DNA of 64,000 nucleotides from Trigonopsis variabilis (lineage: Eukaryota; Ascomycota; Trigonopsidomycetes; Trigonopsidales; Trigonopsidaceae), in contig PPXM03000009.1 of the NCBI GenBank assembly GCA_003707065.3, positions 496,001 through 560,000 on the forward strand, given 5' to 3'. The notes under the pieces were generated by a model. It did not search any database and was not told the origin of the DNA. It saw only the letters and a program-made list of their open reading frames with translations. Below, in pieces: positions 20,969 to 31,197 of this stretch. A program made the position numbers and the translations under genes. Numbering within the stretch: the first letter of the stretch is position 1; every line of letters starts with the position of its first letter.

Positions 20969-21652
20969 ATGCTCAATGAGCGCTCAGGTTTAAATAAATC
21001 TCTAGATATTTCTAGGTGCCAAAATGGATCACGGAGTCATTGTGAAGGCCTATCAGGCACAGGAGCAGCGCGTGAGGTCACCGACAGACCAAGTGGGCTA
21101 AGCTATCGCGATAATCATAGACTACATCATTTTGATATATTCTATGATTATCATGAGGCTATCTCTGACCATGAAGGTACCACCGTCAGCGACTGGCAAG
21201 GGGGATCAAATGCGATCTTGTATGAGGGAGAAAGCTCGAATGAGCTATTTGGATATTATCTAGAAGACTCTATTTCTATCAAGGAAGATGACGCCGATGG
21301 AAACTGTCTAGTACTTGTTCCTCTGGTAGCTCGCTCCTCCGTTCACGATTGGTATATGAGTTTAATAGAGTTTGCTGATACCAGTCAGCAGACTCTATTA
21401 AACTCAATTGCTACTTCGGACAGTGAGGCATCTCCTGAAACATCGCTTTCGTCCATGGATTTGCCTAGTATTTTCAGCACAAAGGACCAAGACAATATCT
21501 CTGATTTTGATGATCAGTGCTTTGAACTCATAGTAGCTCGGGAACCAACCTCGAGACGAGTTTATGTCTACAATGACTCTTTTCCTTTATCTCCCGAATA
21601 TTCAAGCGAGCGGCTACCGGAAACAGCATATTCCTCTCTAGTTCTTTATTGA
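20969..21652 (+). CDS. Orphan ORF, acidic Ser-rich protein
   Basis: 227 aa from ATG 20969, intronless. I recognise no domain, signal peptide or membrane segment. The protein is acidic and rich in Ser, Asp and Glu, with a Tyr/His-rich stretch near residues 48-64 and a short hydrophobic run (CLVLVPLVA) around 111-119. Unusually, its coding DNA holds a 22-bp-arm hairpin at 21357-21406 and a 12-bp-arm inverted repeat at 21110-21152, and further inverted repeats lie upstream. It may be a young or lineage-specific gene, or an expressed structured RNA with a chance frame. It is the least certain gene of this size in the window. Confidence 0.5.
   Translation: MLNERSGLNKSLDISRCQNGSRSHCEGLSGTGAAREVTDRPSGLSYRDNHRLHHFDIFYDYHEAISDHEGTTVSDWQGGSNAILYEGESSNELFGYYLEDSISIKEDDADGNCLVLVPLVARSSVHDWYMSLIEFADTSQQTLLNSIATSDSEASPETSLSSMDLPSIFSTKDQDNISDFDDQCFELIVAREPTSRRVYVYNDSFPLSPEYSSERLPETAYSSLVLY
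21110..21152. repeat. Inverted repeat inside orphan ORF, 12-bp arms
   Basis: GATAATCATAGA at 21110-21121 and its exact reverse complement at 21141-21152, with a 19-nt spacer. Confidence 0.8.
21357..21406. repeat. Long hairpin inside orphan ORF, 22-bp arms, 6-nt loop
   Basis: The arms at 21357-21378 and 21385-21406 are reverse complements at 21 of 22 positions; the exception is a G-T pair, which in the transcript would be a G-U wobble. The loop is TACCAG. This is by far the strongest local fold I found in the window. Confidence 0.88.
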
Positions 21653-21924
21653 CACTCTTGCTGTCAGTTGATTTCTTCTATTTTCGCACTCGTCTAGCTC
21701 TCTATTTTCTAGTCTATGTACATAATGTATTTCTCATCCATTACTGTCTCGCTCACTTAATTGTTATATCTCATGATATCATCATCACGCGCTACCGGCA
21801 CATCTCGCTCACGAGGAAATATGCTAGGATCCGCAGGGTAACCTACAACCCTATACGGAATTACCCCGAAGCTAATACGACTGGAAGACTTCCAAGAGGG
21901 AGCAATACTACTTAGTTGACTACA

Positions 21925-23616
21925 ATGACAAAGACTCTTGCAACTTCTGTGTTGAGCAATTCAGAGACGCCCGCCATATATGTTCCTAATGGTCCAGCCT
22001 TGACTCATGCTGACTATCTGTCCGCCGTGGCTAACGCTCAAGCTAAATTCAAGGCTTTGGGGATTCGTCCACAAGGTGCCTTTTCGATTTCATTGATTAA
22101 CAGCTTGGAATTTGCAATTAGCTTTGTTGCATCAGCCGCCGCTCGCTATATCGCTGCTCCTCTGAACCCAGCTTACAAGCAGTCTGAAGTGGAATTTTAC
22201 TTGGATGACTTGCGATCTGACGTTATTCTTCTTCCAGTTGGTGCATACGAATCTTATCAAAAGGCCGGCGGTGCCTCCGCTAAAGACGTTGGAGGTCCCG
22301 TGAGCGCCGTGCTGGCTGCTGGAAAATTCCAAGTCACTATAGTGGAGGTGGCATGGAATGAGGCTTCAAAGGATTTGGATGTTTTCGTGAGGCATCCAGG
22401 GAAGCTAGGGCTCAAAGTTGGACCTGTGAACGTGGGGAAGGTCGAGGTCTCTGTCAACGCTGTTGCCCAAGCCCTTCCAGAAGACGTTGCTTTGGTTCTT
22501 CATACCAGTGGTACTACAGGTCGTCCAAAAGGTATGTCCTTTTTATCTCTTTGAATATGTGAATATCGACTAACGTTTCTAGCTGTGCCTTTAACCCAAC
22601 GGAATATGGCGGCTACAGTGAGGAACATCAAAGGAACGTATGATTTGTCTCCAAAGGATCGCAGTTATCTCGTTATGCCGTTGTTCCACGTTCATGGTCT
22701 GTTGTGTGGCTTTTTGTCTCCTCTCCATTCTGGAGGGTCGGTAATTATTCCTCCTCGATTTTCAGCGCAACATTTTTGGTCTGATTTCATTCTTTATGAA
22801 GCCAATTGGTATACTGCTGTGCCTACTATCCATCAAATTATTCTTAAGCGACCTGTTCCCACACCACTTCCCAAGATCCGGTTTGTTCGTTCCTGCTCCT
22901 CTGCGCTTGCTCCTGCAACTTTCTATGCTCTAGAGAAAGCTCTTAACTGCCCGGTCTTGGAAGCTTATGCTATGACAGAAGCATGCCATCAGATGACATC
23001 TAACCCTCTTCCTCCTGGGAAAAGGATTCCGGGCAGTGTTGGAATTGGACATGGTACTACGATGGCCATTTTGGATGCCCAAGGCAACGACGTTCCTCGA
23101 GGTCGCGAAGGAGAAATCTGTGTTAAAGGAGAAAATGTGACTCCAGGGTATCTCAACAACCCCAAGGCTAACAAAGAATCCTTTACCTCCTCTGGATTCT
23201 TCCGTACTGGTGATCAAGGCAAGATGGATAAGAACGGTTATGTCTATATTACGGGACGAATTAAGGAACTCATCAATCGAGCTGGTGAGAAGATCTCACC
23301 GATTGAGCTTGATGGAATCATGCTCTCAATTCCTGGCATTTCTGAGGCCGTTTCCTTTGGTATGCCTTCGGAACTCTATGGACAAGAGGTCTATGCTGCT
23401 GTAGTTTTGAAGCCCGACTATGCGAAAAAGACCACTCCTCAGCAAGTCGAGAGTCAAGTCCAAAAATTCATGGCTGAGAAAGTCGCAAAGTTCAAGGTTC
23501 CAAAGCGTGTGTTTGTGATTGATACAATGCCCAAGACTGCCACCGGTAAGATCCAGAGAAGAGTGTTTGCCGGAATTTTTGCAGATAAACTGAAGGAGCC
23601 TAAGGCAAAATTATAA
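21925..23616 (+). CDS. PCS60: Peroxisomal AMP-binding acyl-CoA synthetase (Pcs60)
   Basis: Two exons, 21925-22531 and 22583-23616, 546 aa. ANL-superfamily adenylating enzyme. The ATP-binding motif TSGTTGRPKAVP is completed across the 51-nt intron. The acyl-adenylate motif EAYAMTEA, the FRTGDQG and ITGRIKELI core motifs and the catalytic Lys motif TATGKIQRR are all present. The protein ends in AKL, a peroxisomal PTS1 signal. Yeast Pcs60 and plant AAE3 relatives activate oxalate to oxalyl-CoA, so oxalate breakdown is the likely role, though other short acids are possible. The frame extends 5' to a TTG at 21916, but ATG 21925 is the natural start. Confidence 0.93.
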
Positions 23617-23969
23617 ACACTGGATGACTATTGTCCACTACTTGGTACTAGAGTGTAGCCTGATTATCTACTTTTGTCTGAGATTAGTTATTCAAATTAA
23701 ATACAATGCATGAAGTATCAATGTACTAGAGATAAACCGTTGCAAGAAATATCTTTCACACTAATTGATTGAGTTGCGCTAGAGTAATCGGCGGAGATCT
23801 GGAGATGGCCTGAGCGCAGCAGACTAGCCGTTACACACAAATCCCAACTCCAACAACCGTGGAAAAGGAAAAGACAATAATAAAGCTGAATTTTCCTCCA
23901 GACCTAGTCAATTTGATCATTTCTTCCTCGAAATCTCGTCTAATTTTTCTATCCCGTTAGATATTCTCC
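23617..23969. other. Intergenic, PCS60 to PCT1
   Basis: 353 bp with the PCS60 3' flank and PCT1 promoter. No other feature seen. Confidence 0.5.
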
Positions 23970-25244
23970 ATGGCAGCAAAATCTTCGAAGACTGCATCGT
24001 CACCTACGAAGCGCAGTCCTTTGCCCAAGCAAAGCGGAAGAGAAATGAAACACGAAGATCAGCAAAAGCCGTCGAATAAGGATGCGAGTCATGACTTGGA
24101 GGATGGACTGAAAATGGCCGACGATGATGACGAAGAGGAGAAAGAGGGGGAAAAAGAGGAAGAAAAAGCCGACGAAAAGGAAGAAAAGGCATTAAGTGGA
24201 GATGAACTGAGTGACAATGAGCTAGAAAAAGAGTTGAAAGTAACTGCTCCTAAAGGGTACAGTATTCGCCCTCCGCCCAAAGACCGGCCGGTACGAGTGT
24301 ATGCTGATGGAGTCTTTGACTTATTTCATTTGGGGCATATGCGACAATTGGAGCAAGCTAAAAAAGCCTTTCCAAATACGATCTTGATCTGTGGAATCCC
24401 TTCGGATGAAGAGACTCACAAGCGGAAAGGATTGACTGTCTTATCCGATAAGCAGCGGTATGAGACCGTCCGGCATTGTAAATGGGTCGATGAGGTGATT
24501 GAAGATGCACCTTGGATAGTCACCCCAGAGTTCATGAAGAAGCACAAGATTGATTATATAGCTCATGATGATCTTCCCTACGCGGCAGGTGATACTGATG
24601 ATATCTACAAGCCCTTCAAAGAGCAAGGTCGATTCTTGGCTACGCAACGTACGGAAGGTGTATCTACCTCTTATATTATCACCAAGATCATTCGTGACTA
24701 TGATAAATATCTCATGAGAAATTTTGCTCGCGGAGCGTCTCGTCAAGAGCTCAATGTGTCTTGGTTGAAGAAAAATGAGCTTGATTTGAAACGACATGTC
24801 GCTGACTTCAGAGGGCTGCTCAAACAAAATTTTGATACGGCTAAGCGAGAGTATGAAGAGTTCAGAAATTACATTTCTCGTGGCTCGGCGGCTAATTCAC
24901 CTGTCATCAGAGCTTCAGCCGAGGCCGATGATGAATCCGACCGTGCCAGCGTTACGTCTTCTGGATCAAGCAAACTTCATCGTCTCTCAACTCCTGCTAG
25001 AGAGTTTGCAAATTCCTTTTCAGGGGGCTCTCTATTCGGCAATGTCAAAGACTGGGTCGCCAAACTCAACAAACCTTCGTCAGAAAATCCATCTCCTCAG
25101 TCTACTCCTTCAAGAGCTCGACGGTCACGAAAACGACAATCTGGGCTGTTTGGATTCTCAAGACCGTCATCTGAGCTTGATGAAGAGGACCAAGATCACC
25201 CATCTCCAAAAAGACGAAGAATCTCCGCTACTACTATTTCTTGA
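23970..25244 (+). CDS. PCT1: Choline-phosphate cytidylyltransferase
   Basis: 424 aa, intronless. Makes CDP-choline from CTP and phosphocholine, the rate-limiting step of the Kennedy pathway to phosphatidylcholine. The highly charged N-terminus has Lys/Glu runs. The catalytic domain begins near residue 107 ([16 protein letters not shown]), with the HxGH CTP-binding motif [12 protein letters not shown] near 229 is the second signature. A charged amphipathic region (about 265-300) that binds membranes and a Ser/Pro/Arg-rich tail resembling the phosphorylated region of other CCTs follow. All expected catalytic motifs are intact. Confidence 0.96.
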   Translation: MAAKSSKTASSPTKRSPLPKQSGREMKHEDQQKPSNKDASHDLEDGLKMADDDDEEEKEGEKEEEKADEKEEKALSGDELSDNELEKELKVTAPKGYSIRPPPKDRPVRVYADGVFDLFHLGHMRQLEQAKKAFPNTILICGIPSDEETHKRKGLTVLSDKQRYETVRHCKWVDEVIEDAPWIVTPEFMKKHKIDYIAHDDLPYAAGDTDDIYKPFKEQGRFLATQRTEGVSTSYIITKIIRDYDKYLMRNFARGASRQELNVSWLKKNELDLKRHVADFRGLLKQNFDTAKREYEEFRNYISRGSAANSPVIRASAEADDESDRASVTSSGSSKLHRLSTPAREFANSFSGGSLFGNVKDWVAKLNKPSSENPSPQSTPSRARRSRKRQSGLFGFSRPSSELDEEDQDHPSPKRRRISATTIS

Positions 25245-25482
25245 TGTAAATTAACCGGCAATTGTCTAAACATGTTCCTTACGTTATATACATTTTATTA
25301 TCGTAGACCAGCTGAAAGTTCTGCCACCACACATGGCGATTCCAAGTTCTCAGGAAATCTTTCCCTCTCTTGAGAGCCAAGAAAGCACTCTGACGGCGCC
25401 AGGCTCGATCAAGCTTCATAGGACGGCGTGACCCATAAGGCAGCTGCTAGTTGCTGTAATTGAAGCTTTTACAGCGGAGTAT

Positions 25483-26535
25483 CTACCCATCCGAAGGTAT
25501 CGAATTTTTATCCTTATCATCTTTGGTGTCATTAGGCTCATCGTCATCCACAGACCGCTCTTCTCTTTTATCGGGCTCATTATCATAATAGCGACTTTCT
25601 CGGTCTCTCATTAAGCTTCTAGGGATTAAAGGCTCGAGAGGATCTTGAGCAAGTGCGGCTCGCAGTTCGGCATTCATCAGCGGATACTCTGTTTTCACGC
25701 GAGTTGCCGATGGAGGTCCGCGAGTAGATGGCTCATCATACTCAGGCTGATGGGGCTCGAAAGCTTCGATATCTTCGAATTCTCCAGCCTGTTCCTCGTC
25801 AGCCCAGACTTGTTGACTTCTGCCTTCGACGGCCTTCATGGATTCTCCAACCCGGTCCAACTTTTCAACCACATGATCCACAGCTTGCTGAATAACTTCA
25901 AACCGTTTTCGATTAAAAGTATTAGCTTTGATAGCATCCAAGTCATCAATCTTCAGTCCTCCTTCGTTAGAAAACGACCGTCGGAAGAGGTCATCTGTCC
26001 GTTCAAGAGCTCCAGCCAGCCCTATCTGGGATTGACGAAGATCGTCCAGAGCTTTTCCATGAGCGTCACCGAAAAAAGAGCGATCCTGATTGATCCGTTC
26101 TGTCAATCTTGCTACCTCATCCATAATATCCATTTCAGCCCAGAGACGATCATGAGCATCCTTTTGAGGCTCAGCTAAAGGAATATCGTCCGCTGCACGA
26201 AATATACTGCTCGACGTAGTCGCAGGAGCAAGATCATCCCATCCGAGTCGGTTGGTATTGGCAGGAGAATCAATCGAAGAGCCCTGATAATTTGCGCGAT
26301 CCTGGCCCCGGCGTAGAGCAGCTAAAGAGCCCTTGAGAGAACTTCCATCATGAGAGTCGTCATAACTATGCTGAGAGAGTAATTTCTGAAGCCGAGCAAA
26401 GGAGGCATTTCCTGCTGAGGAAGCTGATTGTTCGGGGGGAGAGATTAGCGCCTGACCAGACGACGAGGTTGAAGGGGCTGCTGGAGCTTCCACATTTGTA
26501 TCGAAAAGACGATCATGCAGACGGCTGGACTTCAT
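25483..26535 (-). CDS. Coiled-coil protein of unknown function
   Basis: 350 aa, intronless, convergent with PCT1. The N-terminal third is Ser/Ala-rich and disordered with the phrase NRLGWDDLAPA. Residues about 130-245 are strongly helical with heptad-like spacing (MDEVARLTERIN, ALDDLRQSQIGLAGALERTDDL, FEVIQQAVDHVVEKLDRV). The tail is acidic and disordered with repeated Asp/Lys. No catalytic motif, signal peptide or membrane helix. It could be a subunit of a tethering, kinetochore or BLOC-like helical complex, but I cannot assign it to a family. Confidence 0.75.
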   Translation of the reverse strand: MKSSRLHDRLFDTNVEAPAAPSTSSSGQALISPPEQSASSAGNASFARLQKLLSQHSYDDSHDGSSLKGSLAALRRGQDRANYQGSSIDSPANTNRLGWDDLAPATTSSSIFRAADDIPLAEPQKDAHDRLWAEMDIMDEVARLTERINQDRSFFGDAHGKALDDLRQSQIGLAGALERTDDLFRRSFSNEGGLKIDDLDAIKANTFNRKRFEVIQQAVDHVVEKLDRVGESMKAVEGRSQQVWADEEQAGEFEDIEAFEPHQPEYDEPSTRGPPSATRVKTEYPLMNAELRAALAQDPLEPLIPRSLMRDRESRYYDNEPDKREERSVDDDEPNDTKDDKDKNSIPSDG

Positions 26536-27152
26536 ATATCAGGATCCAGAGAAATTCTGTCCCGTCACGCTAGTCCACCAAGAGTTGTATTATGCTGCTC
26601 TGAACAGGCGAGTCCTACTGGGAGATTATGGTGTTACGCACGGCATGACAATAAATACAGAGTCGTGAAATGATCTTATTTGATGTTATACTGAATTATT
26701 AAGCTGAATTTATCCTAGATTGCTCAGAAGACATACTGTAGTAAAATGCACAGGACGGTGATACTGGTGAACTAAAGCAAACAAGAGTGATCAAAAGTCA
26801 GAGTGACCGGGTCCATCAATACAGAGCTTCTCTGACGTCAGAAACTCCCGTCGATGATTTTCGAACGATTATAGTCATAATGACGATTGGTGGCGTAGAG
26901 TTAATAGCTTCATAGTAGCAATGAGTATGAAAGGGAGCCCTTGGCCTGCGCTTGATGAGAAAAACAAAAGCAAAATAAAACGTCGGAGCAAAATAATTAA
27001 TATAAATCCAGACAGAAAAAAGAAACCAACGCCTAACCCGATGAGAGGATACAAAATAGAAGAAAGGACCAGACAAGATATGACGCAGGAGCAAAAAGTA
27101 GATAATATGAGACGGGAAGTCGATAAGAGACTTGCTTCCCAGAAGATTTTAG
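26536..27152. other. Intergenic, 3' flank of membrane orphan
   Basis: 617 bp. Overlapping hydrophobic or basic frames on both strands around 26816-27220 look like A/T-rich untranslated sequence rather than genes. Confidence 0.45.
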
Positions 27153-27722
27153 TTAGTTCCCTGCATTCTTTTTTTCCACTCCGAATTCTTGTGTCAACAC
27201 GATGTCCCAAACACCTTTAGCCAGCACAGACCATCGATTAACTATAAGGAAAGCCAAATTGAAGGAGTGGAAAAGCATTGCTGAAGATAACACGAAGGTG
27301 ACGACCCATGCATAGACCACGTAGAATAAGATTCCAGCCATCCTGGTGTACCATACATCTCTTCCTCCGCTGAGCTCTTCCCGAAAGATGGACTCAAATC
27401 TCTCGGGAAGAGTGGCCAGTACCGTCTGTTTAGACGTTTCGATAGTAGGGGCAGAGGCCTGAACAGCTTTAGTATTATCGCCCATGGGCTCGAATAACGT
27501 CGATGCAAGCGTACCCATGAGGCTATTAGGCGACCGGACAGAGATGTAGGTCAGAGCAAACACTAGTATTCTCGACAAAACAACTGGTAAAATAGTGAAA
27601 ATCACAGCTCTCACAAAATATCGATACAAGTCCACCTGGCGTATCCGGGGGAGTCGTCTTCGAGTCTGATCAATGAGGCGTCGTCTCCAACCTAATCCGT
27701 CACCACGCCCATTATCATCCAT
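27153..27722 (-). CDS. Small predicted membrane protein, unknown
   Basis: 189 aa from ATG 27722; the frame extends to a TTG at 27746. It has an Arg-rich N-terminus (WRRRLIDQTRRRLPRIRQ). Two hydrophobic segments follow, about residues 36-58 and 130-152, each long enough to span a membrane, with a hydrophilic loop between. I recognise no family. It is divergent from the intron-rich orphan at 28012 across 289 bp, so the two may share a promoter. Confidence 0.6.
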   Translation of the reverse strand: MDDNGRGDGLGWRRRLIDQTRRRLPRIRQVDLYRYFVRAVIFTILPVVLSRILVFALTYISVRSPNSLMGTLASTLFEPMGDNTKAVQASAPTIETSKQTVLATLPERFESIFREELSGGRDVWYTRMAGILFYVVYAWVVTFVLSSAMLFHSFNLAFLIVNRWSVLAKGVWDIVLTQEFGVEKKNAGN

Positions 27723-28011
27723 TTTGGCTTGATAGTATTTTTCCAATTGACGCGTTCACGCAAACACAAAAAGCGTGCAGGCAGATTCCCAACTCCGGTG
27801 TTAATCTACGTTGGCTGATAGACTTCCGACACCTCTCCCGGTCGTGCAATAGTAGGACCGCTACCGAGGAGGACTCCCGACATAGAGAGACGACTTGCCC
27901 ATCATGCATATGGCCTACTAGTCATAATCTCATCTGGTCACTATCTGATCAATTCCACCTAGAAGAATAACTTAACTCCACCATCCTGTTTCTGACTTTC
28001 TTGCACGCTTT

Positions 28012-30886
28012 ATGGCAGGCGAATCAGCAAAAGAGCTTGATATCCAAATCTTAGAACGATCAATCTTTTCCCCCACTGACGACTCTGAGGTATATTGAGC
28101 ATCTCTTTTACTGATGTGCTAGAATGTTTTGTCTTATCACTCAACGGTGGAGCTTCTTTCCGTCCTCCAAGCTATTATCGGTGATTATCTCTCCTGCCGT
28201 ACCTTATTGAAACCAGATGAGGCCCAGTCATGGGACCTCAGTAGAAGAAAAGATACCCAGAGTAGCTCCAATTGTCTCAATACCGGGAGATATTCCCAAG
28301 AGACTTTCAAAGAGAGCCCAAGAGGACAAATACCTGGACTCTCGAGAGAATCTCGAGATGAAAAGGAGGCACAAACGATAACCGAAAAACTACCAACATT
28401 AAATAGACTTCTTAGAGTTTGGAGAGGTGTTGTTAGAATGAACAGTTCATTTGCGATGGTCGTATTGACCTCGCTGAAAATTCCTAACCTTGAATCGGCC
28501 AAACATAAACCGATGGTCCTTGATGTCTTTTATCATCTGGTCAACCCTCTGTTCACTGTTTGGAAGCGTCAGATTTTGGAAAGCTGCCCTCAAGGCTACA
28601 TGTTGACCAAACTCCTACCATTATTGTTATCTAACAGCCGGTCTTACTCCCTTTTCAAGTCAATATTAGCAACTCCTGATTCGAGCCGGAACCATTGGAT
28701 CAAACCTTTTCTTTGTTGGTTTGGTCTCACATACCAGAACTGACTCTTAGGTACACCAGATAATCTCCTTTTGATGGTCCGCATGGCACCGAGTATGGAA
28801 GGCACTGAGCTGCACTGCTTGACTTTCCTCGCAGCCCAGGCTTTGACCTATCTTGCAGAGTCGTACCATTTCACAGATACGCATATCCTTTTGCAACTTG
28901 ATTACCAATCTTTGGCAGACTTACTTGGTCAACAGTCTATTCCAGTTAGTTCTTTTTCGTCCTGTTTACCCTCTTTCTTTGACTCATATCTTTTTCTCTA
29001 TTCTCTTCCATGGTTGTATGGACATTGCGAGACCAAGTCATCGAACTTGTTTTGCTCAATTATCTATTCGTTTCTCAGTGAATTGAAGAAATCCAAGTCT
29101 GCTTTATACATAGTCGCTTGTTATTTATTAGTTCGACCTCAGATTCTTCGAAAATCAGTACAACTGAATCTCGATACAGCTTGCTTGGATATGGTTAGAA
29201 ATAACCTAAAAGAAAACTTGGGCACTGGCTTCTACTATTCCCATTTTCACCTCTTTATGCCCTGGATCACCACTCTCTCTTCATATTCCCCGGAAACTGA
29301 AGAACTGGTGCGTACTTAACTTTGTAAAGGGGCTTAAATCAGCTTGTACTTGGGTTCTCCCGAGATTGCAAGTGTTTGTCGAAGACCATTGCTACGATGC
29401 TTTGCTCAAAAAAAGGAATGGAAATGAATACCATCGTCCGAGTATTCGAGATTATTCGCAATTTGTCTCCAAATTGTGGACATTCAATCTTGTTGCGACT
29501 TAATGTCGTTTTTCAGTTTAGCAGCGCCATGGATCTCATCAAATCTAGTCAAGCCTGCCCATCTAGAATTCGTTCTGAGATCACATACCTTTTAGCTACG
29601 AATATTATTGATATTTTCGCAAAGATTGGACGCGTAAATATCTGTGAAGAGGGAAACATACTTGCCGTTCGAGAACGAGCTATTCATTTTCTAGTGAATC
29701 ATCTGAAATGGTCTAACTCTAGTATCTATGAAAATTTGGTTCTTAGTTTGGGTGAATTTACGTTGTATTGCTTTCGTTTCTAATGTCTAGTGACTCGTAT
29801 AACACTAAGGTGAGTTTCGATTCCTTGAGCGATTCATCATAGTGAGCTTCGAGGCCCGAGGGAGAATTCGCTATGCCAGTACCTCCTGCAAAACTTAATC
29901 ATCTTAACGATATTTGCTTCTATTGAAGTCCAATTTGGTAACTTGGGTCAAAGATCATTGACTTATTTCAGCAAAACATGTCCATACCCAATGTTATAAT
30001 GATTTCATCGTTATACTCTCGTCCTTCTCTATAAATAATATGAAAAGTTCAGATGAGATGTTCTTTGTTCACATATTAGCGTTCTTGTGGGCAGTGGAAT
30101 CCAAATCATGCGATCAACCATTCGAGTTATATTTTCATTATCTCGAAATTTATCTTGCTATCCCACAATGGGTCCCAGGTAAACCTTACCCTTCTTCTCC
30201 TGCAAGGTTGAAATTGATTTCTTTCATTTTAGATGACATCGTGAAGATGGCGAATTCATCTTTAATGAAGTGTGATTGGAATAAAGTGCTACAAGGATCC
30301 TTCTTTTGGGCGCAAACTGTCTTGGTAAGTATACCGGTAATTAATAACTTATCTTGAGCTGTCAGAAGATTCCAACCACCATGTGAATGAATTGGCAATT
30401 CGTGTAATGGGGGACATGCTGAAACGATTGCCAGAAGATATTGGTTCGTCTTGATTATGACTTACTAACGAGTCAGCAGGGAGCTTAGCCAAGGATATGT
30501 GGAACTTCGATGTCTGCCTGCAACTGATCTTATCTTCAAGGCTATCCATCAATGGTTTGGACTTGATCGCAACTGTGAGCTCTTCGTTATAGGCACTTAT
30601 CATCTAGCTTCTCAATGAATGTCGCCAATGGGTTTCAGAGTTCTTTCGAAATATCGAGATTGTCGGTGAGCTTAAGAACTACCTGATACTATGTGCGTTG
30701 TGCCGTGTAGCTTCCTATCGGAAATTATCTATTCTTCACAGGCTTGAAAAAGAGAGAGAACAGCTATCCACATCTAATGTCCATATCTGGCTTCCATCTC
30801 AGGCTTCTTGGGCCGATGTCGGATTATTAGATACTTCCTTCGCTTACAAGTGGCAATATTTCGCTGTATCCAAGCTTCTGCCTTAA
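28012..30886 (+). CDS. Intron-rich orphan, large helical protein
   Basis: Ten exons give one continuous frame of about 854 aa: 28012-28089, 28123-28714, 28751-29307, 29343-29751, 29791-29809, 29843-29937, 29972-30324, 30359-30443, 30477-30574, 30608-30886. Every phase agrees and each junction joins protein-like sequence (for example WAQTVL to LSEDSNHHVNE). Introns are 33-39 nt. A pyrimidine-rich 87-nt in-frame stretch (28945-29031) may be one further intron. The product looks all-helical, like a HEAT or armadillo scaffold, with no catalytic motif, signal or membrane segment. No family recognised. Splicing around 29308-29520 is the least certain, since other frames are open there. Nine or ten introns are far more than in any neighbour. 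Confidence 0.72.
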
Positions 30887-31197
30887 ATATATAATAGAGG
30901 AATATTAATGTAGTCTTAATATACAGGGAAATGACTTTACTCCATCCAAGTCTGATGAAAGGATCGCTCGACTCAAGAGGGTCAAACTAATAATCTTCTT
31001 TAGATAAATTCTTGAGTAATTTTCTCATGAATCAAAGAAAGTTCGTTGATTACACGAACAACTCATGTTCCTGAAGTTGCTCGCCTCATAAAGCCGTTAG
31101 ATTTCCAGTCACGTTCAATCTAAAGATCTTGACGACATAAGGCTCATTAGAAGTCGAAATTATCTTGAAGCTCATTCTTTTTCACAAAAAAATGTGG
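30887..31197. other. Convergent intergenic region
   Basis: 311 bp between the orphan and SEC39 3' ends, A/T-rich. Nothing further seen. Confidence 0.45.

Noticed and set aside
26816-27220. Hydrophobic minus frames and a Lys-rich plus frame past the membrane orphan
   Set aside because: They overlap each other on both strands in A/T-rich sequence and look like 3' untranslated region.
29488-29520. 25-nt intron in the intron-rich orphan rejoining another open frame
   Set aside because: The simpler model without it keeps phase on both sides; several frames are open here so it cannot be settled by eye.
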